Shown: positions 62,447 through 64,000 of the stretch, one piece after another
Layout: each line of letters begins with the position of its first letter
Position numbering within the stretch: the stretch's first letter is position 1
Origin: Ktedonobacteraceae bacterium
GTDB lineage: Bacteria > Chloroflexota > Ktedonobacteria > Ktedonobacterales > Ktedonobacteraceae
Direction: 5' to 3'
Length of the DNA: 64,000 nucleotides
NCBI GenBank assembly: GCA_035653615.1
Contig: DASRBN010000030.1
Coordinates: 248,001-312,000 of the forward strand
Translations under genes and position numbers: made by a program
The notes under the pieces: generated by a model
What the model saw: the letters and a program-made list of their open reading frames with translations, nothing else
Database searches by the model: none
What the model was told of the DNA's origin: nothing

Positions 62447-64000
62447 CATGAGAAAATCTACCCATCCAGGTCCCAATCTACGTTTAAAGAAAGAGCGCGA
62501 GCTGCGGGGCTGGTCGCAAAAATATGTAGCCGACCAGATTGGAGCTGATCACTACTATTTGAGCAGGTGGGAACGGGGCACTGCCTCTCCCAGTCCATAT
62601 TATCGACGCAAGCTGTGTACTCTCTTTGGGAAAGATGCCAGGGAATTGGGCCTGATCCCCGGTGACCGTGATGAGCCTGAAGATTCCAGCGCAGCCAGCT
62701 CGCAGCAGGTCGTTCCTGCACAACCCTTAGCCGCTCCGCCCATTCCAGATACGATATATGATCCCCCTATTCCTCTTCCGGCGGCAGGAGCGGTAGGACT
62801 GGTCGGGCGTCATGACATGCTGCGCCGGCTCAAGCAGCGCTTATGCAATCATACGAGTGTGGTGCTTACGGCGTTGAATGGTTTGCCGGGTGTTGGTAAG
62901 ACGACTCTGGCGGTCATGCTGGCTCATGATCAGGATGTACGCGATCATTTCTCCGATGGTGTTCTCTGGTCGGGCTTAGGACCACATCCAAATGTGCCGG
63001 CGCTTCTTGGGCGTTGGGGTACATTGCTTGGCCTGGCATCAACAGAAGTGAACAGTTTAACCAGCATCGAATCCTGGGTTCGAGCCTTACACACACTGAT
63101 TGGGGACCGCCGCGTGCTGCTCGTGATTGACGATGCCTGGGAAATCGATGACGCGCTCGCCTTCAAAATCGGCGGCCCTCATTGCGCCTACCTGTTGACG
63201 ACCCGCTTTCCGCATATCGCGCTGCAGTTCGCGGCTGAGGGCGCTACGCTTGTTCGAGAGCTCAGCGAAGACGAGGGTGTTGAGTTATTAACGCGGCTTG
63301 CGCCGGAAGTTGTTGCTCAAGAGCCTGAGGCCGCGCGAGTGCTGGTACAATCGGTCGGCGGCCTACCCCTTGCCTTGACCATTATGGGCAAATATTTGCT
63401 GCTGCAATCGCATAGTGGCCAGCCCAGGCGCATACGTGCTGCTATAGAGAGGCTGCAAAATGTCGAGGAGCGTCTGCGACTCGTCGAACCACAGGCGTTC
63501 CTGGAAAAATCACCCAGTTTGCCAGTAGAAACGCCCATGTCTCTATCCGCAGTAATCGAGGTTGGCGATCAATATCTTGATGAGCAGGCGCGCGCGGGAC
63601 TGCGTGCGCTTGCCGTTTTTCCGGCCAAACCCAATAGCTTCTCCGAGGAAGCTGCATTAGCCATAAGCAACGCGCCTGTTGAGATGCTAGACCGTTTGAC
63701 CGATGCAGGAATGCTCGAGGGCAGCGGTCCCGAGCGCTATACCCTGCATCAGACAATCGCTGATTACGCGAGATCCCATCTGAATGACGTGAGTGCCTCT
63801 CATCGTATGGTTGCGTATTTTGTTCAATATGTTGAACTACATGAGAAAGATTATGATGCACTGGAGCAGGAGAGCAATAATATCTTCGCGGCCCTGCAAA
63901 TAGCCTTCGAATTTGATCTACCGCGTGAGCTGGTGCGAGGGGTAAATGCTTTCTATCAATTCTTAGAGACGCAGGGATTGTACAGCCAGGCAGAGGAACA
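62447..64000 (+). CDS. HTH-STAND ATPase (NB-ARC/NACHT type), 3' partial
   Basis: An open frame of 518 codons runs off the right edge. Residues about 8-65 are an XRE-type helix-turn-helix (NLRLKKERELRGWSQKYVAD, then DHYYLSRWERGTASP). After a Pro-rich linker the STAND ATPase begins near residue 125: Walker A ALNGLPGVGKTTLAVMLA, Walker B VLLVIDDAWEIDD, sensor block AYLLTTRF, and GGLPLALTIMG as the GLPL motif. The winged-helix part follows (about 360-450) and repeats (probably TPR) should come beyond the window. Such proteins are abundant in Ktedonobacteria and actinomycetes as regulators or possible defence sensors. The ATG has only a weak ribosome site (TAGG). Confidence 0.85.

Overview
The window looks like chromosome of a Ktedonobacteria-type member of Chloroflexota (inference, moderate confidence). 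Supporting signs are the moderate GC content, the mixed gene strands with short operons, a helix-turn-helix/NB-ARC STAND ATPase, DUF2079 and GT-C type membrane proteins, sedolisin, DUF4388-type proteins, and a tryptophan operon with a trpCF fusion. I saw no rRNA, canonical tRNA, CRISPR array or intact insertion sequence.

Layout. 1-1.6 kb is the end of an integrated element (excisionase-like protein plus tyrosine integrase) abutting the 3' end of ssrA (tmRNA, minus strand to 2.0 kb), a classical integration target. 2.5-12.3 kb holds membrane and envelope sugar/lipid genes (GT87-like, GDPD, and a GT2 / LPG-synthase-like / DUF2079 operon), then an unknown Pro-rich protein and a DUF4388-type protein. 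12.3-22.2 kb holds mfd, small genes, an ArsR-SdpI pair, a junction where two convergent genes have both lost their 3' ends, and the operon phosphoesterase-pth-methyltransferase. 22.4-28.9 kb holds yqeY, an unusual cysteinyl-tRNA synthetase/glycosyltransferase/His-rich fusion, a ThuA-MocA fusion, a LON-domain protein and a second DUF4388-type gene. 29-46.7 kb is metabolic and membrane genes: acyl-CoA ligase with crotonase, a fusA2-type EF-G, an NCS1 permease, a GH15 glucoamylase, a DUF1786 protein and a secreted sedolisin, with several gene remnants between them. 46.8-54.8 kb holds an HTH protein, an SCP2 protein, a phosphotransferase preceded by a small ORF and terminator, a YtrA-like GntR/ABC operon, QueD/PTPS, a patatin and a C39-like peptidase. 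54.9-62.3 kb is the minus-strand operon trpE-G-D-CF-B-A under a Trp T-box leader. The window ends inside the STAND ATPase gene.

Most notable: (1) copies of a short dispersed near-palindromic repeat sit inside the trp T-box leader and, in frame, inside the trpE coding region; (2) the cysS fusion, whose promoter carries a perfect dyad over the -10; (3) a promoter/small-ORF/terminator leader in front of the aminoglycoside-phosphotransferase-like gene; (4) remnants and junctions marking recent deletions. Functional assignments rest on recognising family motifs by eye; no database search was possible.
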